Source of the DNA: Clostridium chromiireducens
GTDB taxonomy: Bacteria > Bacillota > Clostridia > Clostridiales > Clostridiaceae
Length of the DNA stretch: 64,000 bases
NCBI RefSeq assembly: GCF_002029255.1
Contig: NZ_MZGT01000020.1
Coordinates: 1-64,000 of the forward strand
Direction: 5' to 3'
How positions within the stretch are numbered: position 1 is the first letter of the stretch; the number at the start of each line of letters is the position of its first letter. Under the pieces are notes generated by a model. It searched no databases, was not told the origin of the DNA, and was given only the letters and a program-made list of their open reading frames with translations. The translations under genes and the position numbers were made by a program. Positions 19,452 to 28,277 of this stretch are shown piece by piece.

Positions 19452-20675
19452 TTAATTTTTACTCAGATTCTCCTTATTTAGAAGTAAGAATCCAAAATTA
19501 TAACCATACTCATAAGCCTCTGTTAATTCATTATCACTTGGTTTAAATTTAACTCTGAATCCTTCATCAACAACCTTCATTCTAAGTTGTTTTAGTCTTT
19601 CTATAATATGAGGAACACCTTCTCCGCTCCATCCATAGCTTCCAAAAGCACTTGCAAGTTTATTAGCATGAGTTCTTGCAAAGATGGAAGTAGTTAAATC
19701 CCAAATTGGCTTTAATGCTTCACCTACTATTGTTGGAGTACCAAATAAAATACCATCTGCAAATTCAAGTTCTTCAAGTACTTTTTCTTGATCAGACTCT
19801 ACCATATCGTAAAGTCTAACATCTACATCTCCACTAGCCTTAATTCCTTCAGCTATCTTGAATGCTAATTCCTTCGTATATCCATAAGCGCTTACATATG
19901 GGATGATAACAGTTTTTCTTGGATTTGGATTAGGAACGTTAGACCATTTCTTATAGTATTCCATTATTTCATCTATTCTGCAGTCAACTACTGGACCGTG
20001 TCCTGTACAAATCATATTAATTTCTAAATCTTTAATTCTATCTAAAGCTTTAATCATAAATGGATTTTTGAACGGCCCAATAATGCAATCAAAGTAATAC
20101 TTAAGAGCTCTTAAATATCCATCATTATCTTCAAGCTTACTTAATAAAATTCCATCAAAACTATAGTGAGAACCGAAAGAGTCACACGTAACTAAAGTTT
20201 TATCTTCTTCTATGTATGTATACATTGTATCAGGCCAGTGTAAATTTGGTACTGACATGAAACGTAAAGTCCTATCACCTAAATCTAATGTTTCATTTTC
20301 TTTTACTATTCTGTTTTTAAAATCTCTATTTACTATATTCTTTAAGAATCCTATAGCAACTTGACTTCCAATAATCTCGATATTAGGATTTATTTCAATA
20401 AGCTTTTCTATGCTTCCTGCATGATCTGGCTCAGTATGATTTACCACAATATAATCAATATCTTTGACATCAACTAATTGACTTAACGCTTTTAAATATC
20501 CATCAAAGAATTTTACCTTTGCTGTTTCAAATAGCACTGTCTTTTCACTTGTTTTAAGTAAATATGAATTATAAGAAGTCCCAAATTCTGTTTCCATTAT
20601 AATGTCAAAAACTCTTAAATTAGCATCTAATACCCCTGTCCAGTATAGATTCTTTTTTAGCTCCAATATTTCCAT
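19452..20675 (-). CDS. fprA: Flavodiiron protein FprA (class A)
   Basis: This 407-aa O2/NO reductase has a metallo-beta-lactamase domain followed by flavodoxin, with all diiron ligands present (HTEPDH, NLHWPD, CDSFGSH, TGHGP). It lacks the rubredoxin and reductase parts of the paralogue at 14412-16943 and so needs separate electron donors. The paralogues share most residues over 400 positions and the bases around the -10, which points to recent duplication. In clostridia this protein removes oxygen as terminal oxidase of the NADH-rubredoxin chain. Confidence 0.92.
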   Translation of the reverse strand: MEILELKKNLYWTGVLDANLRVFDIIMETEFGTSYNSYLLKTSEKTVLFETAKVKFFDGYLKALSQLVDVKDIDYIVVNHTEPDHAGSIEKLIEINPNIEIIGSQVAIGFLKNIVNRDFKNRIVKENETLDLGDRTLRFMSVPNLHWPDTMYTYIEEDKTLVTCDSFGSHYSFDGILLSKLEDNDGYLRALKYYFDCIIGPFKNPFMIKALDRIKDLEINMICTGHGPVVDCRIDEIMEYYKKWSNVPNPNPRKTVIIPYVSAYGYTKELAFKIAEGIKASGDVDVRLYDMVESDQEKVLEELEFADGILFGTPTIVGEALKPIWDLTTSIFARTHANKLASAFGSYGWSGEGVPHIIERLKQLRMKVVDEGFRVKFKPSDNELTEAYEYGYNFGFLLLNKENLSKN

Positions 20676-20713
20676 CTAAAATCCCTCCTAGTATAATTAA
20701 TCCACATGAAAAT

Positions 20714-20719
20714 ATTATA
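20714..20719 (-). promoter_or_regulatory. -10 box of fprA
   Basis: The minus strand reads ATGTATAATATTTTCAT ahead of the AGGAGGG site, identical to the paralogue promoter. CTGTTTATG lies about 13 nt upstream. Confidence 0.5.
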
Positions 20720-20781
20720 CATCTTTTTAGCATAAACAGGTTAAATTTTTCACAAAAACATTTTAATAATTTACTATCTTC

Positions 20782-21550
20782 TTAGATTCTAAACCTATTT
20801 ACAATGTGATTTAGCTGCTTAGCAATTTCAGATTGATTTCATGCAATTTTTGATACTTGCTCTATAGATCTTGTTGTTTAACAGATTCTTTCTCTAATTG
20901 TCTCAGTATTCTCAGAAAACTTTTGTGCTGTCTCTGCAGTATTTTGAACTGCTTCACTTACTTGTGTCATTGTTGCTGTAAGTTCTTCTGTCATAGATGC
21001 TATTTCATCAGATATCTTTGTAACACAATCTGCATCTTCATAATATTTCTCTCCAGCTTTAGCTACATCAATAGCTGCATTAAGAACTAACAGATTAGTT
21101 CGCTCTAAAAATAGTATCAGCTATTACTTTTATGTTATTTATTATCTTTCCATCTTAAATTGATTTTAATCCTTTTTCTTTTTCCTCACTATATAGTTTT
21201 TTTGTTTCTTCTGTTCATGTAATTCCTTTATTTCTAACTTCTATGGCTCTTTCCTTTGATTTACTTGCAACATTCCTTCCTTCTAATGCTTTATTAGATA
21301 ATACGTTTATACCAGGATCTACCTCTTGTGCTGGAGCACTTATTTTTTCTGATTCTGCACTCGTCTCTTGTATATCATTTGCTATATTGTTATTAACTAT
21401 TTCAATATTTTCTGTTTTTTTATATATTGAAATTATTTTTATAATGGTTTTTTCTTGAATTAAGTTCACTTGTTTTATTTTCGCAAATTAAAGTTAATTT
21501 TTCATAGTCTCCAATCTTATATAACCTATTGCTTATGTTGCTTGTGCTAA
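20782..21550 (-). pseudogene. Decayed methyl-accepting chemotaxis protein
   Basis: Pieces of a chemoreceptor signalling domain read on the minus strand in changing frames. The first open piece (21469-21215) gives NIANDIQETSAESEKISA and EVDPGINVLSNKALEGRNVA. Then, after stops and shifts, come IKVIADTI, LLVLNAAIDVAKAGE, ISDEIASMTEELTATMTQV, SEAVQNTAETAQKFSENTE and a C-terminal NHIVNRFRI ending at 20782. At least five stop codons or frameshifts interrupt it, and no sensor domain or membrane segment remains. It is not functional as a receptor. Confidence 0.8.
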
Positions 21551-21641
21551 AAAATAAATTATTTAAAATACTTTAATCGTACTATTAATAGGTTTTAACT
21601 TAACTTTTACATAATAATATAATGTAAAATCTATTTATAAA

Positions 21642-21675
21642 AACAAGCCCCCCAAAAAAGAAGAGCTTGCTTATT
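21642..21675 (-). terminator. Terminator of the maltose PTS operon
   Basis: GCAAGCTC...GGGCTTGT on the minus strand, then TTTTTATA, lies just past the IIA stop at 21682. The loop is large, so strength is moderate. Confidence 0.5.
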
Positions 21676-21681
21676 AATTAA

Positions 21682-22164
21682 CTACTTATATTCTAGTAAA
21701 ATACTTTCTTCTACTTTCATAACTTTTCCAATATGAGAGTTTAAGACTTCATGTTCATTGGAGTTCGTGATGATAAGCATCGTAATATCATCTATTGATT
21801 TTTCTTTTAGTGACTCCTTGTTAAACTCTAGAAGAAGGTCTCCCTTTTTTACTCGTTTTTCTTCTTCACAGTGCAAAATGAATCCTTCCCCTTTTAAATG
21901 TACTGTATCAAGTCCAACATGTATGAGAATTTCCATATTATCATCTGTTTTAATTCCTATTGCATGCTTACTTTCTTTCATTATCGTAACTATATCTCCA
22001 TCACATGGTGAAAAAATTTTATTGTCATTGGGCTTAATTGCTATACCATCCCCCATCATCTTCTGTGAAAATACTTCATCCTTTACATCTTTTAAATCTA
22101 CACTTACACCATTAGCAAATGCATACAACCTTTTATTCTTTTTTTTACTAAATATATTAAACAT
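21682..22164 (-). CDS. PTS glucose-type EIIA, maltose system
   Basis: This is a 160-aa cytoplasmic EIIA(Glc/Crr) domain. The phosphoacceptor histidine lies in EILIHVGLDTVHLKGEGF and the first conserved histidine in SKHAIGIKT. It passes phosphate from HPr to the IIB domain of the permease two genes upstream, which has no IIA of its own. ATG at 22164 follows AGGAGA and starts 8 nt after the glucosidase stop codon. The order IIBC, glycosidase, IIA is that of the C. acetobutylicum maltose operon. Confidence 0.9.
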   Translation of the reverse strand: MFNIFSKKKNKRLYAFANGVSVDLKDVKDEVFSQKMMGDGIAIKPNDNKIFSPCDGDIVTIMKESKHAIGIKTDDNMEILIHVGLDTVHLKGEGFILHCEEEKRVKKGDLLLEFNKESLKEKSIDDITMLIITNSNEHEVLNSHIGKVMKVEESILLEYK

Positions 22165-22172
22165 ACATTCTC

Positions 22173-23501
22173 CTATTTTAAATCTGGCCAATATTCTTTA
22201 TTAGCCTCAATCATATCATCTAAAATCTGTTTTGCTACAAATGCAGATGGAATTGTTTTGTTCATAGTAAATGCCATAAGTGCTTTTTCATATGAGCCTT
22301 CAATAGCCGCCTCAACTACCAGTTTTTCTGATGCTTCTTGTTGTTCAATTATTCCTTTATAGAAAGTTGGTATTTCTCCTACACGTATTGGTTCTGGTCC
22401 ATCTTTAGTTATATATGCAGGTACTTCTACCATAGCATCGTCAGGTAAGTTTTTTATTGCCCCATTGTTTTCTACCATAACTAAATGTCTCTTTCTTGAA
22501 TCAAAAGCTAAGCTCATAGCAACTTCAACGATAAATTCTCCATGCACTCCAGTAAAGAATTGTGTAAGATCAATTTGCCCTGTAGCATTATATTGATCTA
22601 CAGCATCAAATATCTTCTTCTCTCTTCCTTCCATTACTTCATTAGCTCTAGTATGATTTTTATCTGCTTCTTTTACAATTCTATCTCCTAAAAGATAATA
22701 TTGCATATACGTATTTGGAAGATATTTAGGGAACATTTGCATTATATGTTTAGCATTCTCAAATGTATGAAGCCATGATGCATCATTATGTCTTACTTCA
22801 CTTCTTGAATCTGGAGGAATATAACCATATTCCTTTACATATGCTTTTAATTCCTCAGTTTTATCTTCACCACTAACTCTAATTTTTGTAAACCACCCAA
22901 AGTGATTTAATCCAAAATAATCTGCCTCTATATCATGTCTATCACAATCTAAGATATTAGCCATATTTCTCATAATTGCAACTGGCATATCACAGATATT
23001 TAAAATCCTTGCATTTGGTCTTAACTTATACATAGCTTTTGCTACAATAGCTGCTGGATTAGAATAATTAACAATCCAATAATTTTTATTTGCATATTTT
23101 TCACAAAAATCTATCATTTCCACCATGGGATATATTGTTCTTAATCCATACGCTAGTCCTCCAGGACCACATGTTTCTTGACCAACCACATCATATTTTA
23201 GTGGAATTTTTTCGTCTTGTTCTCTCATTTTATATAATCCAACACGCATTTGAGCAAAAACAAAATCTGCATCTTTAAATCCTTCTTCTGGATCAGTTGT
23301 AAGAACAAGTTTTACCTCTGGATCAAACATTTCTACTACTTTCTTTACTATCACTCCTACTTTATTTTGACGTTCCGCATTTATATCATATAATCTTAAT
23401 TCTGATATTTTAAACTCCTCTTTCTTTGAAAGTAAACTCTTTACAATCCCTGGTGTATATGTGCTTCCTCCACCTACTATTACTAATTTAAATTTTTTCA
23501 T
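22173..23501 (-). CDS. malH: 6-phospho-alpha-glucosidase, GH4
   Basis: This is a 442-aa NAD- and Mn-dependent family 4 glycosidase that splits maltose-6'-phosphate into glucose and glucose-6-phosphate. It shows the N-terminal NAD fold VIVGGGSTYTPG, metal and catalytic site NICDMP (about 170) with GLNHFGWF (about 200), VRHNDASWLHTF and the QE..GPGGLAYGLRT segment. Cys-Asp-Met-Pro is the hallmark of phospho-alpha-glucosidases rather than beta forms. It lies directly after the PTS permease. Confidence 0.93.
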   Translation of the reverse strand: MKKFKLVIVGGGSTYTPGIVKSLLSKKEEFKISELRLYDINAERQNKVGVIVKKVVEMFDPEVKLVLTTDPEEGFKDADFVFAQMRVGLYKMREQDEKIPLKYDVVGQETCGPGGLAYGLRTIYPMVEMIDFCEKYANKNYWIVNYSNPAAIVAKAMYKLRPNARILNICDMPVAIMRNMANILDCDRHDIEADYFGLNHFGWFTKIRVSGEDKTEELKAYVKEYGYIPPDSRSEVRHNDASWLHTFENAKHIMQMFPKYLPNTYMQYYLLGDRIVKEADKNHTRANEVMEGREKKIFDAVDQYNATGQIDLTQFFTGVHGEFIVEVAMSLAFDSRKRHLVMVENNGAIKNLPDDAMVEVPAYITKDGPEPIRVGEIPTFYKGIIEQQEASEKLVVEAAIEGSYEKALMAFTMNKTIPSAFVAKQILDDMIEANKEYWPDLK

Positions 23502-23522
23502 TTTAATGATTCCTCCTTGATT

Positions 23523-25118
23523 TTATTCTACTCTGTCTAATGCTTCATCTACTATTGTTCTAATTTTATTAATTGAAAGGCCATATACAACTTGTATATT
23601 ATTTCCTTTTTTCACAACACCTGCTGCACCTGTTCCTTTTAAAGCTTCTTCATCAATTAGGCTATTATCTACAACATCTACTCTAAGCCTTGAAAAACAA
23701 TTTTCTACTGTTACTATATTTGCTTTTCCACCTAATGCTTTAATTATTGTTAGTGCTTTTTCATCATCGTTATTAGCTTTACTATTATTTTTATTTTCCG
23801 ATTTCATATCTTGCTTAACTTTTGCTGCATTTTCATTTAAATCAATTACAGCATCTGTACCATTCTCTTCTCTTCCAGGTGTTCTTAAATTCATCTTCTC
23901 AATCATAAATTTGAACACTAGGAAAATCACAACTATTTCAACTAATCCCACTAATATATACACAGGCCAATGAGTTTTGCCTATACCCGCTGGCAAGTTT
24001 ATTACTAGAAAATCTAATATTCCATTAGTTGCACATACTCTTACATTTAATAGGTATACAAACATTTGGAATAATCCATCAATCACTGAATAAACAAACC
24101 ATAATAATGGTGCCGCAAAAATAAATGTAAATTCTAATGGTTCTGTAATACCTGCAATTACTGCTGTTAATGTTGATGGTATTAATTGTGCTTTTAAATT
24201 ACTACGCTTTGCTTTTTTAGCAGTGAAGTAAAATGCTAAGGCAACTCCAATTACACCAAAAGTTTTAACTAATCCGTATGTTAAAAATCTTGCTGAATCA
24301 GGCATAATAGAGATTGTTGAATCATTAAGCAATGCTAGAAAAACTGGCTTTGCTCCAATTACATTTTGGCCATTTATTATCATCTGATCACCAACTGCTG
24401 AATATAGGAATGGAGACCAAATTAAATGATGTAAGCCTGTTGGAACTAAGAATCTATTTAGAAATCCATAAACAAATACTCCAGCTGCCCCTGCAGAACT
24501 CATAAATCCAGTAAGAGCTGTAATTCCAGCAGCTATTGTAGGCCAGATATATGTAGTACCAATGCTTAATATCGCTACTACCGGAATCATGATAACGAAT
24601 ACAAATTTACTATTACCATATGGAGCCATAGCACCACGAAACTCCTTATCTATATATTTATTATGCACTACAGCTACTAGCACTCCTAGAATCATCCCTA
24701 GAAATACTCCCATATCTGTCACATGAAATCCTAGTTGGATTGTTTGTCCTGTTCCATATAAAGCTGATGCTGTATCACCTTTAATTATTTTTCCAGATAG
24801 CTCTAACCACTTACTATTCGCACCTAAAAATAGAATATATGACATAATAGAAATGAATGCTGCTTCCGCTTTTTTCTTCTTTGACATCCCCATCGCTATT
24901 CCGACACAAAACAAAATACTCAAGTTCCCCATAATCGGTGATAACATTCCATTAAAGAATTTTCCTGTTACCCAAATTACTCCACCTTCCGTTACGAATG
25001 TTTTATTAGTAAAAACTGCTGTCAGTGCAATCAACATACCAACAATAGGTAAGAATAAGACCGGTCCAATCATAGCTTTGGCAAATTTCTGCATACTATT
25101 TAAAATCTTATCTTTCAT
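23523..25118 (-). CDS. malP: PTS alpha-glucoside EIICB permease
   Basis: This is a 531-aa permease that takes up and phosphorylates maltose and related alpha-glucosides. The N-terminal IIC domain (about 1-420) has ten or so TMs with GFLNRFLVPTGLHHLIWSPF and the sugar-binding ITEPLEFTFIFAAPLLW. A charged Asn/Lys linker (about 430-455) leads to the IIB domain with its phosphocysteine in VENCFSRLRVDV. It is the first gene of the operon; palindromic operators lie about 100 bp upstream. Confidence 0.92.
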   Translation of the reverse strand: MKDKILNSMQKFAKAMIGPVLFLPIVGMLIALTAVFTNKTFVTEGGVIWVTGKFFNGMLSPIMGNLSILFCVGIAMGMSKKKKAEAAFISIMSYILFLGANSKWLELSGKIIKGDTASALYGTGQTIQLGFHVTDMGVFLGMILGVLVAVVHNKYIDKEFRGAMAPYGNSKFVFVIMIPVVAILSIGTTYIWPTIAAGITALTGFMSSAGAAGVFVYGFLNRFLVPTGLHHLIWSPFLYSAVGDQMIINGQNVIGAKPVFLALLNDSTISIMPDSARFLTYGLVKTFGVIGVALAFYFTAKKAKRSNLKAQLIPSTLTAVIAGITEPLEFTFIFAAPLLWFVYSVIDGLFQMFVYLLNVRVCATNGILDFLVINLPAGIGKTHWPVYILVGLVEIVVIFLVFKFMIEKMNLRTPGREENGTDAVIDLNENAAKVKQDMKSENKNNSKANNDDEKALTIIKALGGKANIVTVENCFSRLRVDVVDNSLIDEEALKGTGAAGVVKKGNNIQVVYGLSINKIRTIVDEALDRVE

Positions 25119-25219
25119 TTAAATATTCCCCTTCACTATTTATAATTTTCTTTGGTAATTACCTGTGAGAATAGAATATCATTATTAATAGCTATTGTTA
25201 ATAGTTTTAGACGTTTCAG

Positions 25220-25251
25220 CAACATGTTGACTCAAAAGTAAACATGTTTAC
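25220..25251. promoter_or_regulatory. Two CATG-centred palindromes, probable MalR/GlvR operators
   Basis: CAACATGTTG (25220-25229) and GTAAACATGTTTAC (25238-25251) are perfect palindromes sharing the AACATGTT core with centres 20 bp apart, about two helical turns. They lie between the end of the RpiR gene and the start of malP, as expected for operators bound by the RpiR-type regulator. Confidence 0.6.
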
Positions 25252-25261
25252 CTTTACATCA

Positions 25262-25300
25262 AAAAGAGCTATCTCACTAGTTAACCTTGAGATAGCTTTC
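25262..25300 (-). terminator. Terminator of the RpiR regulator gene
   Basis: AGCTATCTCA and TGAGATAGCT pair around an 11-nt loop, followed by CTTTTTGATG on the minus strand. It separates regulator and structural genes. Confidence 0.8.
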
Positions 25301-25308
25301 TACATATT

Positions 25309-26034
25309 TTATAAATTACTCATTACCTTGTCTAGCAAATATTCCATTACAATCATTACCCTAGCATAAAAATAGTTTGCAGTAAGATTTCTATCATCTA
25401 ATTCTTTATCATCTAATATCATAAAATTTAAGGTTGCTTTCTTAGCCATATGATTCTCTGACTTGCCAGTAAATGTTATAATATCTAGTTCATTTTTTGA
25501 TGCATAATCAATCACTTTTGTTATACTTTCTGTTTCTCCACTTTTAGATATTCCAATAACTAAGGCCCCTCCTATTTGATTGCTGTCATATACTCCATAG
25601 GAATTTGTTTTGATGCATTTAAATCCAAGCACTAACATCTTTCTCCAAAAGAAATCTGCAATTGAATCAGAGAATCCAGTGGCCGTTATTAAAATTATAT
25701 CTTCTCTATGTTTAATTAGCATAGAAATGAAATCTTCTATTTTCTTATTCTCAATTTCCGATATAAAGCTAGTTATATCGGAGGTATGTTCTTGATTATT
25801 CTCATGATTTTTTATTATAAAGTTTAAGCGATATATCATATCCACATAACCTGTATAACCTAGCTTCTTTGATAGCTTTATTATTGTTGCTGCCGATGTA
25901 TAGTTAATTGTGGCAACATCTCTTACCCCTTTAGTTAAAACAGAATCGATATTAGTCAATATGTATTGCAAGACCTGTCTCTCTGTTTCTGAGAGCTTAT
26001 AATTATCAGCAATTTTATAAATATCAAACTTCAT
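25309..26034 (-). CDS. RpiR-family regulator of the maltose PTS operon
   Basis: This is a 241-aa protein. The N-terminal HTH (LSETERQVLQYILTN, VRDVATINYTSAATIIKLSKKLGYTGY) is followed by a SIS sugar-phosphate domain (about 105-235: ILITATGFSDSIADFF, GISKSGETESITKVIDYA). It corresponds in position and type to GlvR of the C. acetobutylicum maltose operon, where such proteins act as activators or repressors sensing sugar phosphates. ATG at 26034 follows GGAGG; the longer frame has no site. Confidence 0.88.
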   Translation of the reverse strand: MKFDIYKIADNYKLSETERQVLQYILTNIDSVLTKGVRDVATINYTSAATIIKLSKKLGYTGYVDMIYRLNFIIKNHENNQEHTSDITSFISEIENKKIEDFISMLIKHREDIILITATGFSDSIADFFWRKMLVLGFKCIKTNSYGVYDSNQIGGALVIGISKSGETESITKVIDYASKNELDIITFTGKSENHMAKKATLNFMILDDKELDDRNLTANYFYARVMIVMEYLLDKVMSNL

Positions 26035-26040
26035 ATTATA

Positions 26041-26308
26041 CCTCCACAATTATAAAGCTATTTTAATATGCTTATTCTTGATATTTTAATTCAATTTATT
26101 ACAAATAATCATGATAGAATTAATAATTATTATACCTACCTTATTATAAAAATTTTTTTAACCAAAATAAGCCTCACCTAAACATGGACTTGCATATTAA
26201 TTGGTCATATAAAAATTAAATTCATTCTTTATTTTACTTACTCCATAAATTTTATATAAATATATGAGGTTGAATTGATAAATTCATTTTGATTATATCT
26301 GAAAATAA
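26041..26308. other. Intergenic, no gene seen
   Basis: AT-rich DNA between thiE and the RpiR gene. No reading frame, clear terminator or repeat was found. Confidence 0.5.
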
Positions 26309-26947
26309 CTATGCTTCTCTATAACTTATAAAAATATTCTTTAATTCTTTAGTTGCCTCAGTAATATCTCTTTGGGCTATAATTGCTGAAACTATTGCAA
26401 GACCATCGATTCCCATATTTTCAAAATCTCTAACTCTATCTTTATTTATTCCACCTATCACTACTATAGGAATGGATATGTTTTCTCTTATTTTCTTTAA
26501 TTCTTCCATACTAGTTGGGTTAGCATCTTTCTTTGTTCCTGTTGCATACATAGCTCCAACCCCTATATAATCTGCCCCATCTTCTTGTGCTTTTAGCGCT
26601 TGTTCTAATGATCCTGTTGAAACTCCAATTATCTTATCTTCACCTATAATTTTTCTTACAATAGTCGCTGGCATATCACTTTGACCAACATGGACTCCTG
26701 CAGCATCTACTGCAAGTGCAATATCTAGTCTATCATTTATTATTAGTGGCACATTGTACTTATCAGTAATTTCTTTTACTCTTACAGCTGTAATATAAAA
26801 ATCAAGAGATGAACAATCTTTTTCCCTTAATTGAACTAATGTACATCCTCCAAGTATAGCTTGTTCTATGGCTTCTTCTAAAGTTTCTGTACTCATTAAA
26901 TCTCTATCCGTTACAAGATAAATACTATAATCTATTTTAGTTTTCAT
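26309..26947 (-). CDS. thiE: Thiamine-phosphate synthase
   Basis: This 212-aa TIM barrel joins HMP-pyrophosphate and thiazole phosphate to give thiamine phosphate. Motifs are [64 protein letters not shown] and PIVVIGGI. It is the last gene of the thi operon, 20 nt after thiM, with a GGAGGAA site. Confidence 0.96.
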   Translation of the reverse strand: MKTKIDYSIYLVTDRDLMSTETLEEAIEQAILGGCTLVQLREKDCSSLDFYITAVRVKEITDKYNVPLIINDRLDIALAVDAAGVHVGQSDMPATIVRKIIGEDKIIGVSTGSLEQALKAQEDGADYIGVGAMYATGTKKDANPTSMEELKKIRENISIPIVVIGGINKDRVRDFENMGIDGLAIVSAIIAQRDITEATKELKNIFISYREA

Positions 26948-26967
26948 AAAAATTTCCTCCAGTTTTT

Positions 26968-27801
26968 TTATATTTCTGTAGCCTTAGCCATATTCTTAAT
27001 TACTTCTGAAGTTAAATTACTTATAGCATCTATAATTGCTATATGAAAGCTTCCCGTTCCAATTTGCCCTGCTTTTTCAAATGCAATTTCCCCTGCTATT
27101 CCCATGGACGTAATGCCTGAAACTGCTCCAAGGAAATAATCTGACCCTGCACCACAGAATGCTCCAATTAATGAAGTTGTCATGCAGCCTGTTCCTGTAA
27201 CATTTGATAGCATTTTAGTCCCGTTTTCAAGTATAGCAACTCTTTCTCCATCAGATACAATGTCTGTTGCGCCTGTAATAGCTACAGTACAATTAAGCTT
27301 ATTAGATAGATTCTTTGCAACATCAATTCCTTCATCACTACCTGTTTTTACATCGCTTTCAGATGCATCTACGCCTTTAGTTGAAGATTCTAGTCCACTT
27401 ATAAATTTAATTTCAGACATATTTCCACGTAACACACTTATCTTAACTTCATCCAATATTCTCTTAGTAGTTGCATTTCTAAATTCTGATGCACCTGCTC
27501 CCACTGGATCAAAAACAACTGGCATATTTAATTCATTTGCTTTTTTTCCTGATACAATCATCGATTCAATAGTTCTTTCATTTAATGTGCCAATATTTAT
27601 TACAAGTGCAGATGAAATTTTAGTAATATCTGCTGCTTCCTTAATATCATCAGCCATAATTGGTGATGCTCCTATTGCAAGCAAAATATTCGCGCAATCA
27701 TTAACCGTAACATAATTTGTTATATTATGTACAAGTGGTTTCTTATTCCTAACCTCATCTAGTAGATTTCCTATTTTAATTGATATTTCATTATTATTCA
27801 T
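26968..27801 (-). CDS. thiM: Hydroxyethylthiazole kinase
   Basis: This is a 277-aa ribokinase-like enzyme that phosphorylates thiazole alcohol for salvage. Signatures are [50 protein letters not shown] and [16 protein letters not shown]. The gene lacks a textbook site at its ATG (only AAAAGG) but lies under a strong upstream GGAGG with a small hairpin and seven-codon frame between. Confidence 0.95.
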   Translation of the reverse strand: MNNNEISIKIGNLLDEVRNKKPLVHNITNYVTVNDCANILLAIGASPIMADDIKEAADITKISSALVINIGTLNERTIESMIVSGKKANELNMPVVFDPVGAGASEFRNATTKRILDEVKISVLRGNMSEIKFISGLESSTKGVDASESDVKTGSDEGIDVAKNLSNKLNCTVAITGATDIVSDGERVAILENGTKMLSNVTGTGCMTTSLIGAFCGAGSDYFLGAVSGITSMGIAGEIAFEKAGQIGTGSFHIAIIDAISNLTSEVIKNMAKATEI

Positions 27802-27813
27802 AAATACCTTTTA

Positions 27814-27854
27814 GTAAGAATTTAGCTTTTAATCATTCTTACCAAAATACCTCC
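27814..27854 (-). promoter_or_regulatory. thiM leader: strong SD, short uORF and hairpin
   Basis: On the minus strand AAAGGAGG (SD at 27854-27850) precedes TTG (27845). That TTG opens a seven-codon frame stopping at 27822. The stem GTAAGAAT/ATTCTTAC (27842-27814) covers most of it. The thiM ATG lies 13 nt farther with only AAAAGG. This could couple thiM translation to a leader peptide or simply hold a lost start. Confidence 0.35.
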
Positions 27855-28053
27855 TTTCAAAATAAACATCAAATTTTATCAAAACAAAACTTGTATACTT
27901 TCATCTAAAAGCTTACAACAAATTCTAGAAAAATTAAACACATTTTAATATTCACATTGGCATTCTTTGTTAATAAATAGCTCCTCTAAACTATATAAAT
28001 TATGCAATACCCTTTTATATTTGATATATAACCAAACGATACTTATATGTATA

Positions 28054-28262
28054 CCCAAACAAAGAAATTAGATACATATTAGTGAAATAGGCATATAAAA
28101 ATAAGCTGCCGAATGTTCTTAATAGAAGGTTGTTCCATTTTTGCTTGTCTTAATGAATATTAGGAGCATGCATAAATGGATGCAACCTTCTATTTAGAAC
28201 ATTCCAGCGAAATTTTTATTAGTCCTATGCAACTAATATGTATCTAATTTCGGTTTATTGGC
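28054..28262. repeat. Long-form palindrome inside the thi operon (element B)
   Basis: This near-palindrome of about 209 bp lies between thiC and thiM and begins 16 nt after the thiC stop. Outer arms AAATTAGATACATATTAGT / ACTAATATGTATCTAATTT enclose an inner module (AATAAGCTGC, GGTTGTTCCA, TTGCTTGTC and mirrors such as GGATGCAACC). The inner module is shared with the elements at 40.3, 40.0, 54.8 and 62.4 kb. Confidence 0.8.
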
Positions 28263-28277
28263 CGTATATCATTGATT

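Noticed and set aside
16982-20719. A shared -35 or operator for the two flavodiiron promoters
   Set aside because: Only the -10 neighbourhood is the same; CTGTTTAT lies at different distances in the two, so no common regulator site can be claimed.
21215-21469. 84-aa frame as a separate small gene
   Set aside because: It is one surviving piece of the decayed chemotaxis receptor, not an independent gene.
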